DNA of 64,000 bases, taken from NCBI RefSeq assembly GCF_047663525.1, contig NC_092588.1, positions 139,802,501 through 139,866,500 on the forward strand, in the 5' to 3' direction. The translations under genes were made by a program, and so were the position numbers. Position 1 is the stretch's first letter. Each line of letters starts with the position of its first letter. Under the pieces are notes generated by a model. That model was not told the origin of the DNA. It worked only from the letters and a program-made list of their open reading frames with translations, and did no database searches. Source of the DNA: Anas platyrhynchos (Eukaryota > Chordata > Aves > Anseriformes > Anatidae). Shown in pieces: positions 47,498 through 61,200 of the stretch.

Positions 47498-49614
47498 CAA
47501 AAGTACTTTTATAACAATCATTCTACTATATCTTGGAGTTTAAGTCTAATATGAACAAGGTCTCTTTTTGAACTCTACACCAGGTGGTTCATCAATGAAC
47601 AAGAAAAGAGGTAGACTGTGGTTTCCATTTTCACAAAGATAAAAGGTTAATAAGAAACTGACAGTGATAAATTATTTCTTAACAAATTGAAAAGGAAAAA
47701 AAATTACTGTAGTTTGGAAAACATTGATGTTTGAGAAGACTTGGCATTAAAATTGAACAAAAAAGTACTATGTACTAGTACTACTTACTACTTTGTAGAA
47801 TCATAGAAATGTTCTTGACCAAAGATTTCAGAGCAAGAAATTTACCTTGTCTCAGGGATTTGACTTACTGCTCTGTAACCAAGCTTCATTACAAAAATCC
47901 ATGTAAGGTAAATCAGAAAGGAGATATTGGCTGTCCCCTAAATTGTCTATAGATCACACCACCATTAAACATCCAAAGAGCAGATTCCCAGCCCTCCTTT
48001 GTACAGTTTTTGACAGATTCTGCTTTTTGGTCCTCCCATCCATCCCTATCTCTCTGCCCTGCTGGGAGCAAGAGATGGTCTCTAAAATTTTTACCCCTAC
48101 TTTGCCATGCCTCAGCACATAGAAAATCTAGTGCCTTCCCTGCTTCTTTTCCCATTTCACACTTTCCTAATACCTATTCCTACATTCTCAAGCTCCCACT
48201 AGTTCCAGCTCCAGCGCAAAGAGTAAGGGGGAATAAGAACAATAAGAAGGAAAAGGGGACCCAAAAAAAAAAGAAAAAAAAAAAAAAAAAAAGTTTTCTA
48301 GTAAGAAAAGAAAGAAAGGAGAATAAACACCAAAATCATGCTGACAAAAAAGCACAATGCAAAAAAGGTAATGAGATCATTTGGATTATGGGAGAGAATA
48401 AGAAATAAAACTTTCCTGCTTCTGTAAATGCCAAGGTCTCTATATTTTTTTTTCTGCTGTAATATCAGACACTGTCTTGTCTAAATGGCAAAGAAGAAAG
48501 TTGCAAAAACCTTTGGAACCAAAACCCTTCCTCAGCTGACTTGCTGAATGCATTAGATGTTCTTCTGAATTGGAGCCTCTGGATGTCTCTGCAGTCCTCT
48601 ATAACTTAAAAGGTTACACGAAATATACATACCAAAACCCTGAAATAGATGGAATATTCCGATACATTATAAGAAAAAGATGTCCAGAAGAGATTAAATT
48701 TCTAGCACTTTAGCATTAGCACAGTCAACACAGAATTAAAATAAAACAGTTCAGCTTTGTATCTTTCTGTCAGAAATATTGGCTAGAAATATATATGTAT
48801 ATATACAATGCTCTATTCCATAGAGGTATATTCTCTATATAAACTATGTGACAGACAAGTACAAGGATATTCACAGCTTGCTCTCTGTCCGCTCAGAAGC
48901 AACAGATCGTGTCTGGTCTAGATAAAGGCAAATCTTTGGGGCATTTCTGTACATATGGAGACTGCTGTCCTGGTCTTTACAGACTGGCAAGAAGATCCCC
49001 TTGGTGGTAAGATACATTTACTGGATGAATAAAATTTCACATAAAGTTTCTATGAAAATAGTATTTGACAGAAGTGTTGCTGTAATGCTTTCCATGCAGC
49101 TTCTGATACTAAACAAAAGCCTCAAGATGTGTGTCTACACATTGTGATCTCAGCGACCTCATGCCAATGTTTAGAGCAATGCTGTGTCTGTAAAGTGATA
49201 AAACACACTTTAGAAACAGCTTTTCAAGTGTGGCCTAATACAACAGAGTCAAACATGATGCATCTTATCTATTATATTACAAGAATATAATATGATATCA
49301 TAACATCAGAAGGTGACACCTCCGACCTCTAAGTTCCACATGATATAAGAAGAAATTTAAATTGTCTGTTCAAGCTTTGTTTGTTTTTGTGTGTGTTGTG
49401 GTGCTTTGTTTTTTATTTATTTTTTTTATTTTGTTGGGTTGGCTGATTTTTTTTCCTAAATAGACTGAGCAGATGATAACTTTAACTTGTTGTTTTTTTT
49501 TCAAAATCTTGATTTGCATAGCTGATTTACAGTGCTAGGTAGATTTTAGGCCCTTTTAAAGATTTGATACTTTGTCATGTACTCTTTGTAAGTAAAAAAA
49601 AAAAAAAAATGTTT
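47498..49614. other. Unassigned AT-rich DNA
   Basis: No gene or transposon recognised. Poly(A) tracts lie at 48267-48292 and 49593-49609. The + frame 48010-48408 crosses the first poly(A) tract and is not credible as a gene. Confidence 0.55.
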
Positions 49615-50199
49615 GTGTTTGCTATGGTTTGGGTAGGACAGAGTTAAATTTCTTTGTAGAGGTTCACACAATGCTGTGTGTTGGATTTTTGATGAAAATA
49701 GCACTGATAATACACCAATGTTTTAGTTGTTGCAAAGCAGCGCTCACCCAGAGCTAAGGACTTTTCTGCTTCTCATGTTGGCCTGGCAGTGATGGTGCTG
49801 GGGGTGCTCAAGGACACAAGAAGGACAGCTGACTGAGATTAGTCAGGCATATTCCATACCATATGTCATAACGGTCAAAAATAAAAGCTGAGGTAGAGGA
49901 GTAAAGGGGAGATGTTTGGAGTGATGGTGTTTGTTTTCCCAATAAACCTTTACATGTGATAGGCCCTGCTTTCCTGGGAATGGCTTACACCTGCCTGCTG
50001 ATGGGAAGCAGCAAATTCCTTGTTTTGCTTTGCTTACACACATAGCTTTTGCTTTACCTAGTAAACTGTCTTTATCTCAACCCATGAGCTCTTGCACTTT
50101 TGCCTTTCTGACTCCCTCCTTCATCCCACCTGGGGGGAAGGGTGAACAAGTGGCTGTATGGTGCTGAGCTGCCTGCTAGTTTTAAACCACAAAAGTGTT
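49615..50199 (-). mobile_element. Solo LTR of an avian endogenous retrovirus (family A), with exact target duplication
   Basis: The LTR spans 49620-50194; its + strand starts tgctatggtttgggtagg and ends ttttaaaccacaaaa (the reversed 5' end). GTGTT flanks it at 49615-49619 and 50195-50199, a perfect 5-bp target duplication as made by ERVL-class integrases. It aligns with the older copy at 2565-3043 along nearly its whole length, with an extra ~100-bp segment around 49830-49940. No coding region is attached, so it is a solo LTR. The reversed cttttattttt at about 49878-49888 may be the decayed TATA-like promoter element; that is a guess. Confidence 0.88.
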
Positions 50200-51351
50200 T
50201 AGTTAAATACTATTTCTATTACTGCAAGACCCAAGACACTGCACTTTTCCAGCAACTTGCTGGGTAAATTTTGCATCCGAAACATTATCTGTGGCTTTGA
50301 TACAGCAATATTTCTCTGCTTCATTTGAGCACATTATGCTCAGTTCAGCTTGAAGATTTAATGCGTCATCCTCTGGTGTCTGTATGCAAATACAGACTAG
50401 AAACACTTTCAGAAACATTCAAATGAAAAGGAAAAATAATATTATGCAGATGGTTTAAGAAAGAAGCATACACATAGCTCCTGAACCTACCGCCTTAAGA
50501 TATGACTCTGTGATTTCTTCCTCCCTGCTACCACCAAGGCTCATATGCATCCTGGAAATCTGCAAACCCAGCCAACTACCTCTGCCTTCCCTTTTTGTCA
50601 AAGTTTTGAGATTTCCCTGACAGTACATTGGTTTACACAAAATGTTATTGACTTCTGTGAAGGAACAAGTGGTTTTTAACATTTGGCTGCGAAAACAAAA
50701 CAAACAACAAAAATTCTAGTCATGTCTCTTCAGTTGTGAACATGATCAGACTAATTTGTATTACAGTCTTACTCTTTTAAGCTTCATCCTTTCTCATACC
50801 TTACTGCTGTCATCTTAATCTCTGCTTGCACTGCATACAAAATTAGGGAAAGGCATGGGCTTTTTTAATTATTATTATTGTAAAATTTTATTATAATACT
50901 TGATTTATAGTATTTACAGGATTTCTTGACCAGCTGTGAGGAACAACTTCAATATATGTGGGTGGCAGGTATGCATGTACTTACCTGTGACTTACCTCAC
51001 TTTGAGCTTCGTAATCAGACACAACATAAGACAAAATAGATAATAAAATAACATTATTCAGAAATGTTCTCTGTTGACATCACCGTGATCTTCTTGTTTC
51101 TAGTTTACCAGAATTCTGAGAACAGTAACAATGTTTTGTTACTGTTGTAATTAGAAGGGAACAAAGCATAGGTTTTTGCTAGCTCAGTCACTCACATGAA
51201 CACAAGCAGGTAGCATTCCTGCTGTCACTGGAGATGGGGAGACTGGGGCAGGGGATAGCTAAAGCTAATGTTGTATACTGTGGATACTGATTATTTGGGA
51301 AGAGGTCTCAAGTCCCTGCACCTCTAGAGCCTCTGAGCAACCCCAAGTTAA
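50200..51351. other. Unassigned AT-rich DNA
   Basis: No gene or transposon recognised. The minus-strand frames 50203-50418 and 50455-50703 show no family features. Confidence 0.55.
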
Positions 51352-51490
51352 GATGAAAGAAAGCTGGAGATGGACTCTAGCAGAGAGTGTAGTGATGGAA
51401 CAAGGAATAATGGCTTTGAACAAATGGAGGGGAGATTTAAATTAGATATGATGTGAAGAAGAAATTCTTCACTCAGAGCACAAAGTGCAC
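51352..51490 (+). mobile_element. CR1 LINE 3' coding scrap, old subfamily
   Basis: gaaagctggagatggact, gtgtagtgatggaacaagg, aatggctttgaaca and gaagaaattcttcactca follow the sense strand of the CR1 ORF2 C-terminus (the R-x-x-G-F-x and K-K-F-F-T part) of an older subfamily than the copies at 30 and 45 kb. No 3' tip is present. Confidence 0.75.
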
Positions 51491-51557
51491 ATGGGAATTA
51501 GGGCTGAAGATGCACCTTGCTTCTGTATTTTTCCATAAAGAATAGAATGAAATTACC

Positions 51558-51597
51558 TAAAAAAAAAAAATAAATAAAAAAAAAATAAAAAAAAAAC
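51558..51597. repeat. Poly(A)/AAAT-rich tract
   Basis: Almost pure A with three T interruptions; it directly precedes the GC-rich island. Confidence 0.95.
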
Positions 51598-52215
51598 AGT
51601 GAAACAGTGTTAAAAAATAAACCCAGGGCACAAGATGGGAGGTGGAGGGCAGGCCTTGTGGCTGAGGGGCAGCCTTTCTCTCTGGCAAGCCAAATGGTCC
51701 GGGGGAGCCAGCCCCAGAAAAGGGGCCCTCAGCCCCTTCAACCCTCCTCCGTATTCCACATGAAGGCATTTTCCAGGCTGCTCCCAATACAGCCACCTTT
51801 GGCTGAGGTCACAGTGGCCACCACTGCCCCACCTTTGCTTCAGGCCCTTTAAAACCAGCCCCACCACTTGCTGAGCTTCTAGGCCCTCTGACAGCCAACT
51901 TGTGTGGCAGGAAGAAGAGCAGAAGCAGGAAGGCGAGTGGCAGCCCTCCTCAGCATGAGGGGACAGTGACGCAATCCAAGGAAGCACCAAGAAGGAATGC
52001 ACCTAGCAAGAAGAAGTGTCATGGGTAGAGGGATAGGACCTGCGGCACAACTGACACCAGTGTTCAGGGGACCTCTGGTGCCCAGCCCACAGACACTTAC
52101 AGGCGGTACCACTGGTACTGCAATGATGCAGGAAACAGGCTGCCCCCTCAGCCATACAGCCACAGGGTGCCCAGGCCTTCCAATTGGCACAATGGTGGCA
52201 TGGGGTGAAGGCAGA
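51598..52215. other. Unidentified GC-rich island
   Basis: About 620 bp of clearly GC-rich sequence between AT-rich flanks, bordered on the left by a poly(A) tract. CpG is sparse, so it is not a typical CpG island. Open frames occur on both strands (51607-51852 +, 51997-52221 +, 51610-52002 -, 51879-52190 -), as expected from GC-rich DNA with few stops. None has a domain I know, although the minus frame repeats glycine/leucine-rich text. It could be an LTR or satellite unit of an unknown family, or a retrocopy of a transcript lying on the minus strand. The left A-tract would be the T-tract of the minus strand, which argues against a simple minus-strand retrocopy. Confidence 0.6.
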
Positions 52216-55200
52216 AGCTAAACAAACTAAGGACTTTTTTCTTCTGGATTTTTATCCCTCAAGAAAAAGCATACAATTTGCCTTTAGTTGATATTTTGTA
52301 CTTGGCATCTGTTTCCCTTCCAGAGCACAGCTGTGACTATAGAGCTACATATTGCCAAAATGCAGGAAAACCAGTGAGCTTCACTGCACTTCACTTCATC
52401 AAGGGTAAGTCTATGCAGCATTACATTGTGTCAGTTAGAGATACCAAAGAAAACTTGTAATAGATTAGGAAGAGTATTAGAAAAAACAACATTGCCTGTA
52501 TATTACCTGCTGTATTATTTATAGCTGACACTGTCATACTGCTTTCAGGACTCAAGCCAGCAAGCATCTCAGAGCTACTATCTGCACATGCAACTGTGCT
52601 GAATTAAAATGCCCAGCTCAGCTGCATCAATGGAGTCTAAGAGATCGTGACTTGAATGCCAGCCAATAAAATGCAAAAATAAAGTTTCGACGCAGCCCCT
52701 TTTTTTCTACTGATTAATACTCCAGTCATGGAGCCCTTGGCACTCTCTACTCTCTGTACTTCCCCAGTAGTTGTAGAATAGGTGGGCTGTCCAGCATACT
52801 GATTACTAGCTCATCAGATCTCTGCTAACAGTTCCCAGGTCACTGCAGTGGCAGTTTGGAAGAACAGCAGTATTCCAAGTTTCATCAGCAAAGGTATATC
52901 CTTCTCTATCATCTTATCCCAACACTTGGGCTATCTCATCCTTTGAGAAAGTGCTGTCCAAACTGCTCATTTTGCTTTCCAGTCTGGAGTACTGGATTGC
53001 AGGTTTTTTGTTTGTTTGCTTGCTTGTTTTTTTGAGGTAATCTGTATGATCAAGGGCTTTCTACATCAAGACATTCTAAATTTCCAACATACACACAGAG
53101 GCAGTTCTCCCTTGTAGCATTTACAACTTCCTACCATTTGAGACAGGAAAAGACACTGTGTTTAACAGTGGCAGACTGCTTTGTTTGCATAAAAACTCTA
53201 CAGAATTAATTCCGTAAGTTTGCTGACAAGGCAGTGTCAATGACCTCAAAATTAGATCACCATTAACCAACTCATATGAGAATTGCCCATGAACTATAGA
53301 AAATCTACTCACTCCCTGTTGTGTAAGAAACATCCCAACATCCTGGGATTGTTGTAGTTTGATGTTATGTGTATACTATGTAGATAAATATTGTAGTCCT
53401 CATTTTGCTCAGCCAGCAAACATTACTCACCCTTTGCCTTCCTGGTTCATGGCATATCATAAACACTAATGTGTTCATCAGTTTTCTCTGGTATCTTGTT
53501 GATGAACTCATACATAGCTGTGGTCAGAACATGCTGTGAATACCCAGTAGATCCAGGTGACAAGCCACAGGGGTATCTAGGACAGCCAGACATTTTATAT
53601 TTTTGAGTCTCCTTGTTCACATTCTGACTTCAGCCTCATCTATCTAACAAGAATTTTATTTTTCTTGTGAGATAAAACTTTTCCTGTTATCTTGAAAATG
53701 AAAAATTTGTTTCTGTAAATACACAAATTTATTTTAGGATGACAAAGAACTACTCCATCTTTCTAGTTTAAGCAGGTGCAAGACCAGGTATTAATTTAGT
53801 CAGAATTCCAGCCCACTTTTTAATCTTTTTTTTTTTTTTAATCTAGCCCATCTTTTTAATTTCACATGTTAAGATTGAATTGTTTGATTCTTTCTGATTA
53901 TTCCCCCAACCCAGGACCTGCCTCTCACTTACACACCACCAGAGCGCATCCAAAGGAGAGGTCCTATTACCTTTCCAGCCCTATTTCTAGATCATCTAGC
54001 ATGCCTTAGGGCTCTCTCAAAAAGGTGACAAATGCTATAAATCAGGAGTGATCAAATCCAATCCTCTCTTCATTTATTTTTCTTCTTCTGGACAGAGATT
54101 CTCACTGTCGTGTATCTATATCTATTTTGAACATATTTCAATTCTATGTAGTCACACATCTTATGCATTTTGTGCGTATCGACATATTGGTACAGTTATC
54201 TATTTATGTTGGGGAAAAAAAAAATCAGACTGTGAGTATCTCAGTGAAATAAAATGCAGTCCCAGCAAAACATCAATCTTAAAATCAGCCATAGCCTTAC
54301 CAGGACAGTGTTAAGCAGAGTTTGTGACAATCCTGGGATTATTTCCTTAGCTCATACATTTATTTTGATTAGTAAGTTTTCATTGTCCTTGTGGAATTCT
54401 CTTTCTGAAAAAGGAAGAGCAAGAAATGATTGTGGCTTATTTCAAATACATTTGCTAATGCTCACAATAAGCTATTGAAGAGAAACAAAAACAGAAAAAG
54501 GAAAGTAGAATTTACATTATAGCAACATCAGCTACAGCAGTACACTTCTTGCTGTATCAGCATTTTCACTATAAATGACTGTTAAGGGTTTATAACTCAG
54601 ATGTCACAGTTCTTTCTGCACTGAAACACCGTCCGAGGAGGATGTTTTTTTTTTTTATTTATATGAATATTTAAACGAAAACACGCATTTCATATGATTT
54701 TGTCAGTCAGCTCACTGTGAAAGCCATTGTAATAACAATAATATTAAATATGGATGTACTCAAAACCTACTGAACAGTTTGAGGGTACATGTTTTAGTTA
54801 TTTATGCAAAGATAGAAGAACTCCATTATTTATGTTACTTTGAAGAGTAAGTTTCCCTAAATAAAGGCTTGAAGAAATTTAGATTTTTTTTTTAATTATT
54901 ATTATTTTTTTGAGATTTCAGTCCAGCATTATTCAGAACCATTTTAGTGTGACTGGGGAAAATACCACAGACTGGAAAAGTTAACAGCGATGCCAACCAC
55001 TGTGGGTTGGCTGTTGCACATGGCAGCAGGTGCTTTACCCGAGCACTGCATCACTCCCGAGAGGCTGTACCAACAGTGTCCACATTACAGCCCATTCGCA
55101 GCATGACTAGAGAGGAGTTTTCAAAACAATAGCTAGCAACTTGTTTATAAGTTAATGCAATATTTCAGGCCCACTGCCCTCCTCCTGAGGCAACTGTACA

Positions 55201-58200
55201 TTTTCTGGACTGTGGTTTTCTGAAATTCCTCTTTTATTCCATGACAGTTGCACTAGCTTCCAAAAAATAAATAGATAAAATAAAAACAACAAGGACAAGT
55301 CTAATTGCAAAATTACATTTGTGCTCATTACCCTTTGCTGTTTCAGTAAGGCAATAATCTTGAATGTAATTAAGATTTGTACACTGATTTAGAGAATAGC
55401 TATTTTTTTTCATTATTAGAAGTCATTCATTTCCAGACCTGTTGTTTAAAGAAGCATATCCACCTCATGTTAGACTCTATTCTCAGGCTGTCTTTCTAGG
55501 GCTGTTTTGAACTTTGTAATATTGTCGTAATTTATTAAATGAATATAGAAATATGATACTTTAAAAGTATTACACTTTATAGAGGGAATAAAGTTATGAG
55601 GACCTAGAGTGTATATGGATTTGTATATTTCTAATTTTCCATTTATTGTCACTACATAAAACCTCCTTCCTTATTCATAGGCTTTGTTTGGATGGCTACA
55701 ATTAAATCTTAAAAAATAAATAAATAATAATGTGGGACATACACTATAGACAAGTGCTTCTCTGATCACACACAGCTGAACTCAGGACTTCTCTGGTCAA
55801 GAAACTGAACAAACCATTACCGCAGCAGCACTCCCCAGCTGAGCAGCCAAACCTCAGCCCCAGAAGTGCCCTTAGCTCATGGTCTTACAAACATGGCTAC
55901 ATGTGGACACCACACAGCCACATCCTTCACACAGTAACAGTCACTCCACTCCTAGTCCAGAGTATGTAAGGACATACCACATATACAGCACCAATACCAC
56001 AGTAAATCCAGGGTGGCACACAGGAATATATCTGTTAATGTTATTTTTGCCATACTTTATGTTATTGCTCATGGACTCCTGCTTGAGTCTGGCTGACTTC
56101 TCACAGGAGCTCTCAAGGGGAATTTGAGCAGCTCATTTTGCCTCCCCTGCTGCAGGGACAACAGCCTCCAGGCTGAACCTTTCAAAATAACACAGCAATT
56201 TCTGCTTTGGACATCTGTCCATGGAATCCGATTAAAGTGCTTTTAGAGAAAATAATTCTTTGCATTATTTTTATTATTCATTCCATATTCCCTCTCCTGA
56301 GCCAGAGAAAACACAATCAGTCAGATTTCTAATACAACTCCTATGGTTTCAAAACCAAAACCCCCTCTCTCCAAGCTATCAAAAAAAGCTTTAATCCTTA
56401 AACTAACAGCATAATTATAAATCCATAACCTACAGAAATGTTCCCTACTGGCTACCACTGTCAATAGTAAATAATTCACATGGAGAGGCTCTAATGGCAA
56501 ACACTCCACTTAAAAGCTCTTCACAGCAGACAGCAGGATAACAGTGTAATTCAAGCCCAGAATTGAGGCATGTCTAACTCACATGATTTCCCCACTGACA
56601 AAGTGCAAACAAAATTCCATGGGTCTTCCTGTTAGAGGAAATGTGCTCAGTGGAATAGAGCTGTAAGGGTGAGGGCAAGATGTGTAAGTGCAAATATATT
56701 ACAGGCTGTTAAACCAAACACTGTCTAGCACTGCACTATATGATGCTTCCTGTAACAATGCAGGGGAAAGTTTTGTGAATGAGAATACCCCTTCCCATGC
56801 AGACTACATAATGCACATAAGACTCTTGCATGGCCTTGCTGGGGAGAAGTACTACAGGGAACTTATCCCCATTTCTCCACCCTCTCTACCCTCCCATCGA
56901 GCAAGACATGAGCCCTGTGCTGAGATGGCTGACAAAGACATGGCAGGCACCAGCCCTGCATAACTTTGCTCCATTCTGTGGGGACAGTATTACAAGGCCA
57001 GGAGAAGGACTGAGAAGCAGAGGAAATTAGGTGGGAAGACCTGTCTTTAAGAAGTAACAGGAAAAAATAAATACATTCAAAAGTAAATTTAAAAGTAAAG
57101 CTGCTTACAAACATCTTTTGTTTAATACTGGCCAGTTGTCTAATCCTAGTGTAGTGACAGCACCCTCCAGGTACATTGATTGTTCCACGTACAATGCTCA
57201 TGGTCCAGATTGTCCTTGTATACCAGGGTTGGTACAAAGAGTCAAGGAAGGTATAGCACAAATTATAACTATCCCATGGCAGAGGAACAAGAGTAACAGG
57301 CAGGAACTATTTGGTATTCAGTGCTGGAAAAAGCCAGGACTCTAATCTGTCTGATACAGGTAAAAACTTCATTTCTAAGCCCTCCTTTATTAGAAGTTTT
57401 GACATCTTCTCTATTTTCTGTTTGAAAGTACCCATATCAAATGAGGCATATCTGAGAATAAAGTCAAATGCAGATTGTGTACATTGAAGAAGCTTAAGGC
57501 AATAAAAAAATAAATAAGACAATGCAATACCTACAAAGTCTCTTATTACATTGCTTTAGTCCACCAGACATATTTCACACTGCAATTTCATTAATGTTCT
57601 CCAGATGAAGTTTTGCAATCAGCAGAAAACCATTAAAGAGACAAAGTATTGCTATGCTAAATAGCTTACTTGCTCTTCCTGCTTATATCCAAGCTATAGC
57701 TTTTTATCTTTCTCTTTTCCATTCCCAAAAACTGACCCAACATGACCAAATTTCACATCAGTAAAATATATTAAAATGAGAGGAGAGGAAATTTTTAATT
57801 TTCTAATTTGTTATTCCTAAAAATATATATTTATATATAAGTCATATCAGCAATAGGAAAATTGAGAAGTATATATTATTAGCTTGACACTTGAAGCAAT
57901 AAAATATAGATTATTTCCTGTTACTTAGTCCTTCTTGCCAGAATCTAATGTTATTAAATTCACTCCTATGCTGGGATATTTTTAAGGAACAAAAACAAAC
58001 AAACAAACAAACAAAAAACTTAAATGCTTTAGTGTGTCTTAAATATAATACATCTAAATTGACAGGTACAGTATTTAAAATTGCAGTGATTTCAATAAGA
58101 AAAAAATAGAAATAAGAATGGAGTAGAGTCATCTGTTTATGCACTATTAATTGAAAACTGTATTTAAAATGAACAAGGAAATGCCACTGAATTACTAAAC

Positions 58201-61200
58201 CCTATATTTTCTAGAAGTATGTAACACAAACTCCAGAAATGGATACAGAATAAAATGAACAGTATTTATAGGATAATTGTTTTTATTACCTCCTCAAAAT
58301 TGCTTATAATGAAGAAACAAAGAAATCAAGAATTGAAATATCTGGCTTGCCACAGAGTACTTGTATTTATGTACTGTGATTCACTCCTCAGATCCAATGC
58401 AAGCCTCCACGAACACTCTTCTTTCACAGCATATCATTTTTATTTTGTGCACAGGAGGAGAAAATTCCTGTGAATACATGCAGTGAATAAGACTGTTGTC
58501 CACAGCAGTATTTTCCAAGTTTTATTTTCTTTTGCTTTTGTCTTTTTTTTTTTTATTATTATTATTAAAAATAAATAATAAACAAAAAAGAACTCCACAA
58601 CCATTCTGAAATAAAACCACCTTTGACCCACTGCTTCCAGGAAAAAAAAAAAAAAAAAAAGGAAAGGGAAAAAGGGAAATTAACATTGGACATCATTACC
58701 AATTTGTTGATTTTCTTCCTTCTGTGTGTGGATGAATACTTATCGTATATAAGAGATGTAGTCATTTAATGACTAGCTTTCTGATGCAGACCATAAGTTG
58801 AGAAACACTGGTATTTTTTCTCACTTGTTGTGAATGTTTCTATTGGAGATTTTAAATTTAAAATGCTTATATTTTGGCATATTTAATCAGTTCTCCTGGC
58901 AATAGAGAAACAATCATGAACCACTCTTCCATCTCCTACCTCGAAGGACAGAGATAATAAATGCTTCTCATTTAAACAGTATTTTCCATCTATCTTTTTT
59001 TTTTTTTTTTTTCTTTCTTAAGTGGCTGGATTGGTTTTGATTAATCTTTCAGGCTATAATGAAAACCTGACTACATGATATATCCCTGTGAGTAGATTTA
59101 CAGAAGCATAACTGAAACTGAAAAAAAAAATCTTATGGCAAGTGACATTGTGAATCCTAACTAAAGGCAGAACTCTCTACAGTGTTACACAATTTGTAGA
59201 AGGCACAGTAGCTAAATAGGCACAATAGGACTAAACAAGAAGAAGAAGAAATAATTGCCTTTTAAGGCTATGGAAGGATGCGGCACTTTATAAACAACAC
59301 AAAGGCCATTTCTCTTGTCCCATAAGCTTAAGCCTTATTTTCATGTCTGGTTTAAATTACTAATCAAATTGTTCTACCAGCCCATTACACATAATAAAAC
59401 CAGTCTCATTATTTGATTAAGGAACATGGCTGGAAGTTGCAGCCATCTGGTTTTCTGCGTGTGAGAGTAGCTGCCTTTTCTTTGTCAGTCCACTGGCTTA
59501 AGCTCTTTCATTTGTGTGTGTGGATTTCCCTATCAGTCTCAGTTCTGTGGGAAGGCATCCAAATCCTAAACATGAGTTTTTAAGTGTGTAACTGCCCTGC
59601 ATCAGGCTGCATCTCTGTCTCCTCTGTACCAGGAAAAAATGCCTTCTTTAGGAGAATAAAACCACTTTAGTATCACAAGAACAGCCCATCTCTGATTTGT
59701 AACTACTGAGATGTTTAAGTCATACTGCTAAAGCTCCTAATGGACAGAAGGCAAAGAACTATGGCAGCTGAATACAATAACCACTGGAAACACATTCAAA
59801 TGCTTTGAGATGAACTTCACTTACTGCTTTATTTACCTTTTCTAATGAATATTTTCTGACCAAGAGGACTTCCACGCAGATTTCATCAGCTTTGAAGTAA
59901 GTGCAGGGGGATATTCCTGTTTGGGTAGAGCCACAGGTGACACTGAAGCTCTGTATTAATTGCTTTGAAGCCTGTGGGTACTTTTCTCAGTATCATTCTC
60001 TTCCATGACAGCATTCAGCTCTAGTTCTTGCAGAGCAGTTTTGAAGAACTCATATAATATTAATAATCACACCTTTAGGGAAACACCACACTCAGGCAGA
60101 GACAGTTAGTGATGTTGTGGTGGAAGTAGCATTCTGTGTATTGGGGTATTGACCTTGGCTGTGTTTCTTTCCCACCTGTTTTCATGGAATGAATAAATAT
60201 TACAGTCAGATTACACTGAGATTCTAGTTAAGGGCTGGGGGAGGAGGGGGAGGGGAATGTTAGTGGAGTGCTCCTAGCACATATTTTCATGCCTTTTCTG
60301 GAAGTGGACCTGCAGTTTTATATTCAGTCCTGATTCTTTTGAACAGTGAAGAAAAAATATTTTCTTAAAATGCAAAATGCACATTCACAGGGAAAAAAAT
60401 AAGATAATGTTTAGAAAAAACATATTGTTGGCAGTACAGCTGTTTTGCAGTGAATAAAAAAAAAAAAAGGCCAACCCAAACACCTTTCATCTATCTTTAG
60501 TCAGTACATGAATGCAATAAGCACTTTGAACAAAGGTTAAGTGCTCTGAGGTGGAAAGGAATTGCTGGCTTGTTCTTTTTTGTAGGCTGAAAGGCACTGC
60601 ACCTGGAAACACAACAACGTGTAGATGAGAACTTTTTCTGCTTGACAAAGAACTTAATCAAGAAGACTTGTGATTTGTAGATGAAATAAAAAGATGTCAC
60701 CCAATTTACCAAGTTAAAACGAGATGGGGAATGGATTGCCTATCTCACAGTTCACACCACACAAACAGAGTTCGACATTTAACATCATATCTGGTAAATA
60801 GCACTGGATTCGAGAAATATAACAAAGAAAATATAAAAATCTAACATTCCTTCAGCTCTCATTTGTTATGTCTTTTTCTATACCTGAAATCTCCACAATT
60901 TGAAGAGATTTAAGTTTTCCAGACTTTCCACAGCCCAAACATCTCCATTGTTCATGTACAGGCTTGAAGCCAACCTGAGCTTCATCAGTCTTTGGGTTCA
61001 GTGAGGAAAATGGTGATTTACCACCCTAGGGGTTCATATTTCTGTCTCAGATTTCTGAGACTGAAATATCTGTGCAAGAACTGTACAGTGCCTAGACAGT
61101 GAGTTCATCATTCTGTGATGTCTCAGACTTGCCATGCACGTGCTAAAACAAAGGTCATCTTCACACTGGTCATCCATGCAATGCATGTGGAACAGGGCTG

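Noticed and set aside
47796..47811. CR1-like tip gtagaatcatagaaatg
   Set aside because: Only about 12 bases agree and no CR1 3' untranslated text follows.
48010..48408. 132-codon + frame
   Set aside because: Crosses a poly(A) tract and resembles no family.
56863..57261. 132-codon - frame
   Set aside because: No domain, no conserved motif, and the opposite strand is equally open.
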